A stretch of 64,000 nucleotides of DNA from Marsupella aquatica (taxonomy: Eukaryota > Marchantiophyta), in assembly GCA_973895155.1 (NCBI GenBank), contig OZ316894.1, forward strand, positions 14,198,001 to 14,262,000, in the 5' to 3' direction. Below the pieces are notes generated by a model, which had not been told where the DNA came from, did no database searches, and was given only the letters and a program-made list of their open reading frames with translations. This document shows, one piece after another, positions 33,330-44,746 of this stretch (position 1 is the stretch's first letter; each line of letters opens with the position of its first letter). A program made the position numbers and the translations under genes.

Positions 33330-33880
33330 TTATCCGTGGTGTCCTTATGGGGATTGAGGTGGTGGCTACCTCTCTCTCACCCTTTCGAATCTCAGTGCCT
33401 CCGCTTCAACTTCGAGCTCTCTTCCTCTATTTGCTGCCGTTGCTCGATCGGGTTTCCAGGGGTTTGCGCTTTCGTTATGTCCTTATGCAATTTGATTTGC
33501 CTTCGTATTGTTTCGCCTTCTATTCGACTCTGTTTGTTGCCTCTTTCGCCTCTTCCTATTTCGCTCAATTTCTGAACCTGTGTCTCTTCAGTTTTTGCTT
33601 ATCCAGCACCTTCGATGGTGGCATTGCTGTTCTCTTCAATTTGACCCGCTCCTCCTGTGTCCTTATGACTTCTTGGTTTTTGGCTTGGGCTCCTTTTTTA
33701 ATTTCTCTTCTCGGGTGTCCTTATGGAATTGCGATGCTGCGCTCTTCTCCTTGATCGGTGATTCCTTTCTTTTATGTACTCCTGTCTGCTCAATTTCTAG
33801 AGTGCTTTGGGGGTAAAATTTTCTATTCCTTCCAGGGCCGGCTCTTCTATTTCTCGGTTGTCCTGGCTGGTCCTTATGCT
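33330..33880. repeat. Dispersed TGTCCTTATG motif, five occurrences
   Basis: TGTCCTTATG or close variants recur near 33338, 33477, 33657, 33715 and 33870 within a T/C-rich stretch (plus strand), each in similar context with CGATCGG and GGTTTC nearby. This suggests an old, decayed tandem array in the purine-rich (minus-strand) leader of the copia remnant. Confidence 0.45.
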
Positions 33881-34842
33881 ATTTCTTATCGCTTCTTCTA
33901 GGTCATGGCTTTCCCTTCTTTCTCAATTTGAATGTTTTGTTTCTCTCTCGATCGGGTCTGCTTTTTCGAGTTTCTTCTTTCGATCCTTATCTCTTATTTT
34001 GATTCTGGTTTGCCAGCGCCTCCCGATGCTGCTTTCTCCTCTCTTGAATTGCTTCTGTTATGCTGCGCTCTTTTGGATTTTGACTTTTTCTATTTTGATT
34101 GTGATGTTGCTTCTTATCGTTTTAGTGTTCTCCTGTGGGCCAATTCTTAATTGATCGGCTATCTCATCCTTCGCGCCTTCTCGTGGTTTATTTATCCCTT
34201 TTTAAGTCTATTCTTTTCTTCTCGATGCTTTTTGAATCCTGGGGGCTCTTTCTCAATTCCTTCGATTCAGATTTTTCTTCTCTTCCTCGATGTTGGATTC
34301 TCTCTGTTCACTCTTTCGATACGACTCCTTTTTAATTTTAATTTGCCATAGCCCTGCAGGTTTAATCTTCCATAGCCTCCTTGCTTAGTCTCGGAGAGTC
34401 TCGTGCTGATAACGTGTTTGAGTATAATGCTCCAACTGTCGCCCCTTCTCCCTTGGGTGGTTTTATATATGTGTGGTAAAGAGAGGGTTACATCGGTTCC
34501 TAATTGGGGTTAGGGAAGTAACCCCGGTGACGTAACAAGTATAGTCTAACACTTTCAAAATTCTTAACTCTCTCTTTTTTCATTGAAAGTCTATGACTTT
34601 CCTCTCCTTTGAGCATCCGCACGGGACTCGGTGTCCTAGGCACAGCATAAAGGGTTTTTGGCAACTTTAGTGGCGTGCGGGGCCCGATTGGTGTGTACCT
34701 GCCAATGAGGTACCCCACCAGCCTCGCTATTTCTACCACGGCAAATGGAGCGACTGTGGTCAGGTCTAGACAACTACAATCCCAACATATGTTGGCTACA
34801 ATCTTGTCCTATGCGTGAAGGTGTCCAGGAGCATTTGAAAGC

Positions 34843-36164
34843 ATGCAATTCAAACGAACACCATGGATTGTCGAGCAAACAGGTGAGGTCGATGCATTTG
34901 AAGGAATGATTCCCAAACAAATTGGAAGCGAATTCAACAGACTTCAAAGCATGGCATCTGACCGACTCATACAATGGAGAGCAAAATTGAAGAGGCAGAT
35001 CGAGCAAGCTTATGAAGAATGGGATGATGAGGAGCAAACATGGTGGGAGACTGTTGTGGTGGCAGGGTCCGTTATGAATAACTACGAACAGGGCCCAAGG
35101 AAGTGAAGTGGATCAAGGCCAGGAAAGGGAAGGAACATTGATCGGGATAGAGCACAAGGCCATGAGCAAATTTGGAAGGATTATTTTGCTCAATCTCCAG
35201 TCTACACTGACAGACATTTCACAAGGTACGTATAGAATGAGAAGAAACTCTCATCCAAAAATTGACTGTTGCTTTAAGGATGCTTTGAAACCCTTGAAGC
35301 GGATTTGCTCTACTGTTAGAGAGCACTATGAGGAGGAGTACCTTACATAGCCCACCAAGGAGGACATCATCAATGAATTACAAATCAATGAAGAACGTGG
35401 TTTCCTTGGTATGTTTGCATCTCTGGATTGTATGCACTACAAGTGGAAGAATTATCCCGTGGCTTGGCAAGGCCTCTTCACCAACAAGGACTGAGAGAAA
35501 TCCATTGTTCTGGAGGCCATAGCAGATCAATCCCTCTAGATTTGGCATGCTTACTTTGGCTTGCCTAGTGGAAATAATGATTGAACGTGTTGGATCGGTC
35601 CGCTTTGGTCAACAAAAGTGAAGTTGATGAGGTTGGATTTACTAACTGTGAATGAATGCCACTGTGGTCGATATTATTTGTTCATTGATGGCATTTATCC
35701 AGACTGGTCCATCTTCAATCATTAAAACTATTCAATTGCCACAAGGAAATGCCAGAAAGTGGTTTGCTAAGTGCCAAGAGGGGGCCTGGAAGGATGTTGA
35801 GAGGGCTTTTGGTGTTTTGCATCAGCGATTTGCAATTGCAAAGAACCCAGTTCAAATGCACTATCAACATGAAATCAAGGACATCCTTTTGGCTTGTGTC
35901 ATTTTACATAACATGATTGTGGAGGACGAGAGAGGCGAGGAGAGAGGTGATAGATTGCCTATTGATTGGGACTTCTCAGACAGAGTTAGAGCTCAAGCTG
36001 GAAAAGACCTTGGTAGGCAAGATTGGGCAGAATACTTGGCTGCTACACGAGCTATTGAGGATGCTGAAACTCATTTTTCATTGAGAAATGACTTGGTAGC
36101 ACACCTTTGGTCCCTGAAAGGACAGGGCCACCGTTTTGACTATGTGGGAAATCAGGACTCATGA
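34843..36164 (+). pseudogene. PIF/Harbinger-type transposase (DDE), broken
   Basis: Joined over frames, the plus strand shows FLGMFASLDCMHYKWKNYPV (35401-35460, with the first catalytic Asp), AWQGLFTNKD, IVLEAIADQSL and WHAYFGLPSGNND. These are followed by FIDGIYPDWSIF, then CQEGAWKDVERAFGVLHQRF (about 35770-35830, catalytic Glu) and ILLACVILHNMIVEDER (about 35884-35940). This is the Plant_tran/DDE_4 pattern of PIF/Harbinger elements in plants. TAG/TGA stops and at least three frameshifts (near 35345, 35490 and 35650) make it inactive. The N-terminal part from 34843 is acidic and helical. I could not find the terminal repeats. Confidence 0.85.
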
Positions 36165-36619
36165 TTCCCAGTGTATTCATTGTTCACAATCTAGTTTGTC
36201 TATAATAAAATGTTATTTGTTCCCATCACATTTGTCTTGCAAAATTGCAATTGAAAGTCTATTTGCATCCAATCTTGCAAGGGGCACTCGAGCCAAAACA
36301 TCCCAACAATGAATTACTCATCACATAAAAAAAAGTGTGGGCTTTCATTCATCTTTCTCAAAATGTACAAAAGTGGAGCAGAGTCTGTGAAAATGCTCTT
36401 GTGAATGCCGTATTGACCTCAAGCTGGAAAATAACATTGTTGGAGTGCAAAATGTTTAAGTAAGTCACCTTTTGTGACTACCAATGTCTATACCATGGCA
36501 CTACCTAAACCTGAAGTAGAGCCTCATTGGCGAAGTTGTTCTGCAACTACAATTAACCTGATTGAAGCTGCTAATAAGAAAGCTAATAACATCGTTGCAA
36601 TGTGAGAGGGTGAATGAAG

Positions 36620-37155
36620 CTCTTAAGGTTAGGGGTACTGCCAACGAACTCCATCAATCAGTCGGCCATTTCCATCACTGCCCTCAGATCATGCTCATAC
36701 ACCTTTTCCCTGGCCGTTTCTGCTCGCCTCTCTTGGTGCTTCTCAATTCTCTTCAATCGAGCTTCCCTCTTCTTCTTTGGTGTTGCTTTAGCCTCTTCCT
36801 CCTCCAGGTGCTAGATCATTTGCATGATCCTATCCTCTCCTTCACTCATGATCTTCACAATCAGGGCCTCATGAGGGAAAGGCTCCTCTGGAGGAGAATC
36901 AGCCAGAACCGGCATTCCATCAATGGAGGAGGGGTCCTGTACATGCTGCTTCTCATGCATGGCTTGCCCGCACATGCTGAGAAGAAGGAGCCATGGTGAG
37001 GTGCAAGTCGGCAATTGTCGCTCGCTTGGGAGGCCTTTTGCAGAATTTAAAATGTGACCTTGATTGCCCAGCCCCGCAAATTCAAAAATCTGCACAAGAA
37101 AGGTCGATGGAAAAGGCAGTCTGATTGCGCAACAAGGAAGAAGGAGTAGGAACAA
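36620..37155 (-). pseudogene. Possible companion ORF of the Harbinger element (charged coiled-coil end)
   Basis: The minus strand reads GEDRIMQMI, a TAG, then HLEEEEAKATPKKKREARLK and REKVYEHDLRAVMEMAD before a stop. A Lys/Glu-rich helix like this is usual at the C-terminus of the Myb- or NAM-associated proteins encoded convergently with PIF/Harbinger transposases. No DNA-binding domain is visible, so this is tentative. Confidence 0.3.
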
Positions 37156-37639
37156 TGAGAGAGAGGACTCAACTCCTGAAGCATTTCTAGGGCAAATCTA
37201 CCACTGGACAACTGCGTGCTAGGCAGGTTGGAACTTGTGCCAATGAATGCACAAAAAGGACATTGACAATTCCAATGCCCAGACTCGTGGCTTCTGAAAG
37301 AGCTATGTACACACACAAGTTAGTCTGTGTTGATGTGACTTGCAACCTCTACTCATTAAATGCCCCAAAAAATACACATTATTGTGGGACTTATTACCAA
37401 AGTGACTTGGGTGTACTAGCGCAGGTCATACAATGGTGCATAATTGCCATGGCATTGCTTGTGATGAGAACTGCAATTTTGTAAAAAATAATACCAACTG
37501 AATTCATCACATTGTCAAAAAAGATGCAATTGTAATTATAATGTACAAACTCAATTACACAACTGCAATTTGGATACTTGCATTCATATGCATTCATCAA
37601 AGACTACTAATTCAATACACAAAATTAAAATGTTCAACT

Positions 37640-39338
37640 CATACTTCTTCACATACTGAGGAGGTGGTCCTGGGAGATATGCTGGGCAAAGAGAAAGAAG
37701 AGAGTACAAGGCGGACTGGCGAAGGGGTACGAGACCCTGAAACAGATGCGGAAGAATCAGAGGAGTGCATTAGAATCCTGAGAGGAATTGCGCTCAGATC
37801 GAAGCTAGGGAGATCTGGATAAGAAACTGTATGTGGGCCTGGAATGGAATTTGCAAGAAGCAGCGAGGAATGTGAGACAACTGTACAATTGTGCAATGCT
37901 GTGCTACTTCACCGGGCGTACCCCTCTTCTTTCAGCTTTCAGAGAATGGGTGGAAGAGGTGATGACAAACAGGGAGGACTGGTCGATCCTGCAGATTAAA
38001 TATGTAGGGAAAAACTTCTACATGGTGGTCTTTGAACATCCAGACCATCGGGACCTGGCACTCAACTATGCTCCTTGGTTCTATGAGTGTCAATTTGTAT
38101 ATACTCTCCCGTGGGACCCTTCTTTTGATGTTAAAAGTGATAGCTTCACTAAACTACCGGTATGGATAGAAATCCCATTTCGTGCGCTTGCATTGGAAGG
38201 ATGCAGGAGGAAGATCGCAAGCACATTGGGTACCTTGCTCTACTACATCCAGGGAGACCAATTTAGCTCGTACCCACATGACCATGCCTGTATCCTATGG
38301 GACACCGACAGGGAAGTGCCCTCTAGTGTGAGAATTCAAATCCGTGATGACATTGTGATTTGGCATCCGATGACATTTAAAAATATCCCATATCATTGCT
38401 ATAAATGTAACCACAAAGGGCACCTGGCCTGCAACTGTAAAGAGGAGCCAGAGGCAACTAGCAAACCACCTGAAGAGGGGACCCACCGAACAAGAAGGAT
38501 GATGAGCGCCATTCGGAGGCAGATCCTGAGGAGGTCCTCAAAGCTGTAGCCAATGCAGAAGCAAGGGCTCTTTTTCGTGCAACAATGGCTGCCCCACCCC
38601 TGCTGGTCCCCTTGGCGATGGTTGTGGAGGAGGCTTGGACGGAGCGCTACTTCCGGTGCCCCTCCTCACTGGGGGAGGCTGGGCCTTCCCTCGGGCAACC
38701 ACAACATGAACCTCATGACCCTGTGCTGGATCCTCTAGTGGGGGTGGAGCAGATACCTTGGAGGATTATGGTCCCACCTGAGGGTCCCTTGCGATCCCCA
38801 ATTCACAAAGTATTCCTCCTGCTATGGAGATTGAGAACCCCTCTGGACCGAGATCACCACTTGACCTGTTGATACCTGGTTTTGAGCTTGCTATTCTCCC
38901 TATTGAAGCACTGTCTAGTGTAGTAGTGGCTCAACTGCCACTCATAACCAGAGGGTCGGGAGAGGAGGAGAATTTCTCTTTTCATGAGAGCTCAGATGCA
39001 GAGATGTCAGAATATGAAGAATATATCCTGCATAGCAAGTTTAAGGCTAGAGCACGTAAACAGGAGCTGCGCACGCCGCCAACTGAGAGATCAGAGAAAC
39101 TTAAAGGAGAAGCAAAGAAGCAAAGATCACTCAACCTTCTCACGGGGCTTCGTGTCTGATGCAAGTGGGTGTACCTCAAGGGAGCCAAGAGAGCAAAGGA
39201 AAACACTGCGGGTGGACATGCGGGAGGCTACAGACTCAGGGTTGGCACTGATTTGCTTGGGTACTCCTGAGATTGTGTCCCCAAGACGTGACTCACCTAA
39301 AGGTTACATAAGCGGACCAACAAGTGGACAGGTCTTCT
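37640..39338 (+). mobile_element. Outer LINE, left part (ORF1 side), interrupted by the CACTA element
   Basis: This is the 5' part of an L1-type LINE whose ORF2 start resumes at 63606 after the CACTA insertion; the last three bases (39336-39338, TCT) are the CACTA target duplication. Protein-level similarity to the LINE at 46367-53512 is high throughout. Its true 5' end is uncertain; similarity begins about 37660. Confidence 0.88.
37667..39160 (+). pseudogene. LINE ORF1 (DUF4283 plus zinc knuckle), frameshifted
   Basis: The first block (SEECIRILRGIALRSK) shifts frame at about 37810. It is followed by a long block, VRQLYNCAMLCYFTGRTPLL to LWDTDREVPSSV, the DUF4283 RNA-binding-like domain, and a CCHC knuckle CYKCNHKGHLACNC (about 38397-38440). 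Another frame change near 38550 leads to a low-complexity segment and the C-terminal block EMSEYEEYILHSKFKARARK (about 39000-39060). ORF1 proteins coat LINE RNA. Confidence 0.9.
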
Positions 39339-39367
39339 CACTAGTAGAAACCGGGGCAATTTAGACC
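39339..39367 (+). repeat. CACTA left terminal inverted repeat
   Basis: CACTAGTAGAAACCGGGG followed by CAATTTAGACC. It matches the right end over about 29 positions with two substitutions and one indel and is preceded by TCT. Confidence 0.97.
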
Positions 39368-39659
39368 AAACCTTATAGGACTAAGGCCACTAAGTCCTTT
39401 TTGGCAACCTTAAATGACTCGAAACCATTGCCACGGTTCACATGAACACTACAAAAGACTGTGAGTGCTTTTTGGTTTTGGATAAGACTATGAAAAGTAC
39501 CCTTCTTTGTGAATGTATGAACACTCTAGCACATGATGGGTTGTAGGGTTTAGTTGTGGGCTTTAATTTGATAATGGGCATATGGGGGGGGGGGGGGCAC
39601 AATTCATTTGACGACCTCTTTACCAACATCCCGCTAACTTGAACACGGACAAACGGCGT

Positions 39660-40200
39660 AAATGTTGAAATTCCCTAATTTTGAATATACTCCATAGTGG
39701 GTTTGGGGGGGTTTAGGGCTCAAGGGTGGGCCAGTTACATGCGAAGGGTGTGGGGGTTCACCACTAAAGGGGTTTAGGGGGGTTTATATGCCAAGGGTGG
39801 GCCGGTTAGGTCTCAAGGGGGTGGGGGTCAGTAAAGGGGGTTTAGGGTCAGAGAACACTCAATTGAAATAGTGACGCAGCGATTTAGGGTAAACGAACAG
39901 GGACCGTGGACCCTAACTTGTTTGCTGCCTTGGGAGGATTTGGAGAGCTGGAGGCAACATGCTTCATTGATCCTGAGCTTGCAAGCGGCGCTCTAAAACG
40001 GCCCGTGGCATTGCAAAAACAGTCTGGCCACAGTCGAGTTGTCAAGACATTTAGGGGATTTATATGTCAAGGTGTGGGGGTGGCTGAGTTTTCACTAAAG
40101 GGGGTTTAGGGGGGGTTTATATGTCAAGGGTGGAGGGTTGAGATGTCAAGGGTGGGGGGTTTAGGGTTAAGGGGATGGGGGGTTTAGGGACCATTGGATG
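39660..40200 (+). repeat. G-rich, telomere-like subterminal region of the CACTA element
   Basis: Repeated GGGGTTTAGGGGGG, TTTATATG(T/C)CAAGGGTGGG and GGTTTAGGG motifs occur in imperfect tandem, and a run of 14 G lies just upstream near 39590. The G-rich strand has many closely spaced runs of three or more G and could form quadruplexes. No such region exists at the right end. Confidence 0.75.
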
Positions 40201-40259
40201 GAGTCCATCGATCCCCACCATCAAAAAGTCGCATATTGGAAGTTTACTCAGCTGGGCTA

Positions 40260-43200
40260 TACTTTGAGAGGGCCGAGTAGTCATGACTTAGCACTAGTTT
40301 TTTAGGGGCTAGACAAGGCTTGGAGTGTAATTAATTTAGACACTTGAAGTAGAGGGAATGGGGGCCTGGGGTTAACATGAAACCTGCATATTGATGGTCG
40401 AGATCACTCAAGGCAATCTCTTTTCATCCGGATGGCTGAGATCACTCTAGGGGCTGCCATGTCATAGTAAGGTTGACGCCAAACGGCTCTTTGCACCCTT
40501 TTCACCCTCGCGCCTTTCAGTCGTGTTTTACTTTTCTCACAAAGTATCGAGGCTCAACGTTGAATGTTGCGGTTAGTGTCTGCCACTCAGCGTTTAGGGC
40601 GAGAGGGTCAAGGGGTTTAGCAAGGTTGCGCTGCTGTTTTGCCTCAAGAGTGTGCAATCAAGGCTTCAATCAGGTCTCCAGGAGCTGCGGGAGCGCTATG
40701 CAAAGTGTTGCGGGAGGATGTGCAATGTGCTGCGGGAGTGCTGTGCAATGTGTTGTTGCAGGAGTGCTACTGCGGGAGTGCTGCACGGGAGTCTGAGCTC
40801 AGTGGGAGGGTTTAGGTTTGGCTGATCGATGTGCATTTACAATTGTGGATAGTAGTTTGCATTGGAGTTGCAAAGGAGCTCGCCAGAGTTGTGAAGGAGC
40901 AGGGTGTGGGAGTTGCGGGCTGCCATCGGCCCTCCTATTTTTCTTTTACTCCCACAGCGAGCTCCCGTATGAGCTCTTGTGTGAGCTTTGTTCAGCTGCG
41001 GTGGGTGCTGAGCTTATTTCCGTCGAGCTCAGTTGTGCTGTGCTGATTTTTGTCTAACAAAGCTCGGGGGAGGGTTGTCGGTTGGACGTTGGAGCTGCGC
41101 TTGTGATATTTTGGGGTTCGGGCAAAGGGCGGAGGGCGGAGGGCGAAGATCAAGCATTTTTGTTTTGCTAACGCTGCGTGGTGGAAACTGGACCTGCGAA
41201 CTCCTTGTCTATGGTGTTGTGGAGCTGGGCGAGCTGCAACAAGGGACCAAGCCGGGCGACCTGTGAATTAAGGCCCATCGATCGCTGCTGAAGGTTTGAT
41301 GTCCAGATTTCTTGCCTGTGAGTCCCCATGTTTGCAGTCTCTGTCCCAATCTCTTGCGTAGTGCTCGGCGTAGTGATTACACTTACTGTGATTGACCACC
41401 TTGCATGATCTACATCCGTGGGCTAGACCCCAAGAAGTAGATTTCGGCGACTACTTGCGAAAGGGATTGAAGAGATTGGAGTGCTTGCTCTCTTTGTCCC
41501 TCCCCTTGAAATTGTGGGCCTTAAAAAGGTCACTTGGCTTATGTAGTTTTGCTCCCCTCCGCTATGTCAATGCGCGCATGTCCGCTATGTCAATGCACAT
41601 TTTTTCCCTCTTCTATGTCAGTCGCCGTTTGCCTATAATTGGATTGCTCATTTGATGTCCACTCGTCTGATGTAATGCTTCCCGTTGCCGCTGCTGAAGG
41701 GTTGATGTCCAGATTTCTTGCCAAACAAAAGTCCCCATGTTTGCAGTGTCTATCCCAGTCTCTTGCGCAGTGCTCGGCGTAGTGCCCATGATTCGATAGG
41801 GAACTGATTCATGAACTGTGACTACTTTTATGCTCTGCAATGTGAATATGTTGGCATTTGCTGCACTTGGTGTTGATAGTTTTTGTTAAAACTTCAATTT
41901 AAGTACGTGGGAGATAGACGGGAAGTCGGACGGGGAGGTAGAAGTGCACGGGAGACAGACGGGGAGACAGGAGGTAGCGAGCTATTGATTTGCGCCTTAC
42001 ATGACACCGCCCAACATTCACCTGCTACAAGGACTCATCTTGGTGCGCTTTGAGAATCTCCGTGCTGCAAGGTGAGACTCTTTCCTAGTCGTGAACTTAT
42101 ATATGCCCTCTCATAGTCTCGTTTAATATTGAGGAATGACTATATGCTTCCGTGACACGGCTCATCTGTCCATTTTTTACTGTGCACGGCTCATCTGTCC
42201 ATTTTTTATAGCATGATTGACGTCAGCTGTGGCTTAGTCCACCTTCTTGTAACAAAGCAGGCGGTGATTGGACCAGATCGTGTACTTGGAGCTGCCCCTA
42301 TCGAGCTGAAGGAGCGTCGAGCACTCTAAGGCAAGAGTTTCTCCTGCATTGTTACCTGGTTACAAGGTTACTCTAAGGCAAGAGTTTCTCCTGCATTGAC
42401 AACTTTCCCATGCCACCTTCAATCAGTTTTCCTTTGCACCTTGGCTTGATCATTTCAAAAAACCTGTCACATTGAGCACGGAATCTATCGCCTAAGTTCA
42501 GCCTTTCAGCTTTTTTCCGGACTGTCACATAGCGAGTCGGTCGCGCTACCGGAAGTACTACCACTTTTACTATACGGTTCATCTCAGTGCCTTTTATGGA
42601 ATGCTTTCTTGTTCTTCTACTCGGCATGGCATCATCCTGATTGCCCGTCGCTGTGACCAGCAACGGAAAGCGTAGACTCGCGTTTGGATTCAGAGTCTAA
42701 TCCAGAGTGTAAGGCTCTGAGCAGACCGTAATAGGAAGCCTGCCTGATTCTCTAGCCGATCCGACAGAGAGCCATCCTTGCAGAACCTGTTTGAGTGTGT
42801 TCCAGTGTTCTAGTGTTCAGCTTTCGAGTGGGTTTTGTTATGATTTGATTTGGTGATTGTTTTGGAGTTGTAGCCGTGGTCAAACGCATGTCTATTAAAA
42901 ACAAATTCATGGAGCTCAGGTTGCTGCTGTATATAAACCGCAACAGGATCCAGAACTGCCTGCAGTCCCAGCAAATCATACATGCTACAGTCACAGGATA
43001 GGAGTTCAAGAAGTCTTCACAGTTTCTCATTTTTGTAGAATCTGAGATGTTGCTGGCCCAGGAGATGAGTTTCCCTTAAGAGTCAGGGACGTCAGCAGTG
43101 TGGGCCATGTAATACAGTTGAGAATGATGGCAAGTATAATTTGTTAATGGGTCCAATGCCATGTTTGTGAGCTATTGAGTTGGATAGGAGAAAAAAACCA

Positions 43201-43440
43201 AAACATTGTCGCAACTGCTTCCAGAACAATCATTCATGGTTAGACTAAGCTCGGCTGAACACCCCTCGCTTGCATGGGGCGGACACAATGCGGAATAGGC
43301 TGTCATGGAGTTGTCGAATGGATCTTCAATTTTCATGATAAATGTCCCCGAGCGTTCGTCCTATGTGTAGATTTTATAGGGGATGATGGGCGAGGATCAT
43401 CTTTCCCATCTTCCTGAAGCTTTGTCTGCTTTCTGCCACC
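40260..43440. other. Left arm of the CACTA element, no recognised gene
   Basis: The stretch holds several short tandem duplications: GCGGGAGTGCT-type units at 40687-40795; about 100 bp containing TTGATGTCCAGATTTCTTGCC and GTGCTCGGCGTAGTG at 41283-41385 and again at 41690-41790; a 29-bp unit with CACGGCTCATCTGTCC at 42157-42215; and a unit with CTCTAAGGCAAGAGTTTC at 42325-42400. Open frames here have no known domain. It may contain promoter and non-coding leader for the downstream cargo. Confidence 0.45.
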
Positions 43441-43444
43441 TCAG

Positions 43445-44417
43445 TGGAGGTTCACTTGCACAACACGACAACCAGTGAGTTTTCTCTTTGCTGCAACCTG
43501 CAAGGTGAGACTTTCGATCTTTCTGGATGAAAAAACAGGATCCAAATATGATTTATGTACATGTCCATGGAGAACATGGTTTTATATACATGCTCTTTGT
43601 CTCAGGAACTTAGCATCAAATATGTACTATGCACCTTTCATGCTATGTGTATATTGTGACCTGTAGTTGGAACCAATTTAGTGAGTGGGAGCTGATAAGT
43701 GCAGGTTGGTTGCTGTGGGCAAGGCAAGTCGACCTCCTGCTCGCCTTGCTCATCAAAGGATGTGAACAGAGGACATCACAACAAAAGCAACATTTATGGT
43801 GAGGACCCGCAACGCTGAACATGTGTGGCTTGCATGCAAGGCAAAGATGTTGCGCCTTGAGTATGTCAGACTGGGGATTCTTCCAGCCCAATCTGCATGG
43901 TACTTTGAGTACTCTCACGGTTTGCTTATGGCCATTATTTGCAATTTGCTGCTACTAATATGTCTCCGACTGAGCAGCATACACCGGAAGTAAGCAATAG
44001 TGGAGGTTTAACTGCACATCAACACATCCAGTGAACTACCTCTCTGCTACTCACTGGAGGGTGAGACTTTCACTCTTTCTGGATATTGTAGTTTGTAAGC
44101 AAGTTGATTAGGAGTGTTTCATGCTATGTTTACATTGTGACCCCTAGCTGGAACCAATGGAATGACACAGTGAGTGGGAACTGATAATTTAAGGTTGGTT
44201 GCTGTTGGTGAGGCAAGTACAGCTCCTGCTCACCTTGCTGATCGAAGGTGCTTATCAGAGGACGTGAACACACGACACTCCACAAAAGCAACACTTATGG
44301 TGAGGACCCGCAATGCTGAACATGTGCGGCTTGCACGCAAGGCAGAGATGTTGCGCCTTGAGTATGTCAGACTTGGGATCCTTCCAGCCCAGTCTACATG
44401 GTACTTTGAGTACCCAG
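43445..44417 (+). repeat. Tandem duplication, two units of about 450 bp
   Basis: Unit 1 (about 43445-43917) and unit 2 (about 44002-44417) share GGTGAGACTTTC, CTTTCTGGAT, CATGCTATGT, GGAACCAAT, GGTTGGTTGCTG, TATGGTGAGGACCCGCAA and TTGCGCCTTGAGTATGTCAG. Each unit encodes the block MVRTRNAEHV, then MLRLEYVRLGILPAQS. Both units are diverged, so the duplication is not recent. Confidence 0.85.
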
Positions 44418-44746
44418 TTGTTGCCAGGAATAACTACAGCCGCCCTGTACCTGCTTCTCCACCCTTCCCAACATCCTTGGTATTTTTGTCTCTCGTACAT
44501 GACCCGCCACAAATTAGGGCCCAAGGGTGTGTGCACAGTTGCCAGTATGACTGTCCTGCCTGTAGGGCTTCTGGCCTAGAGTTGGATGACCGTTCTCTTG
44601 GATGTCGGTTTTTTCATAGAGCACAATGTATCATCTGGAACCACTCGCCATCCTGCAGTGTGCCTGGCGATGTCACTTGTCCTGCCCTCCCAGACCCCAC
44701 CACCGGTCACTTTGGTGTCTACACATGTTTGGATCACACGCTGTAG
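44297..44746 (+). CDS. Cys-rich protein with PHD-like half-module (CACTA cargo, function unknown)
   Basis: From the ATG at 44297 a 149-residue frame reads MVRTRNAEHV, a basic helical segment, a Pro-rich stretch, then a Cys/His-rich end with CQYDCPACRASGLELDD, GCRFFHRAQC and a last CLDHT. The pattern of Cys pairs followed by FH-x3-C resembles part of a PHD or extended PHD finger, but ligands are too few for a firm call. The frame is open upstream to 44174. The first half is also present in the upstream duplicate. It may be an exon of the EDM2-like gene that follows on the same strand rather than a separate gene. Confidence 0.45.
   Translation: MVRTRNAEHVRLARKAEMLRLEYVRLGILPAQSTWYFEYPVVARNNYSRPVPASPPFPTSLVFLSLVHDPPQIRAQGCVHSCQYDCPACRASGLELDDRSLGCRFFHRAQCIIWNHSPSCSVPGDVTCPALPDPTTGHFGVYTCLDHTL

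Larger units (their letters stand above)
31905..34551 (-). mobile_element. Gag-only remnant of a copia-type element with a short LTR
   Basis: On the minus strand a 137-bp LTR (34551-34415; starts TGTTAGAC, ends CAAACA) is followed by CG and the primer site TTATCAGCACGA common to plant copia elements. About 2 kb of purine-rich leader follows, then a gag of the UBN2 type (32394-31905). No protease, integrase or RT is seen and no 3' LTR is found before the FIP1 promoter. It is either a 3'-truncated copia or a gag-only short-LTR element. Confidence 0.75.

Noticed and set aside
32840-33754. A 304-codon plus-strand frame rich in Phe, Leu and Ser, like a membrane protein
   Set aside because: It lies on the strand opposite the copia remnant, in T/C-rich DNA; hydrophobicity comes from composition and no membrane family is recognised.
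39583-39598. Run of about 14 G as a possible assembly error
   Set aside because: It lies within a broadly G-rich subterminal region, so a real homopolymer is plausible; its exact length is uncertain.
42373-42663. A 96-codon minus-strand frame with many basic residues in the CACTA left arm
   Set aside because: No known domain, opposite in orientation to all CACTA genes, overlaps a tandem duplication; not supported as a gene.
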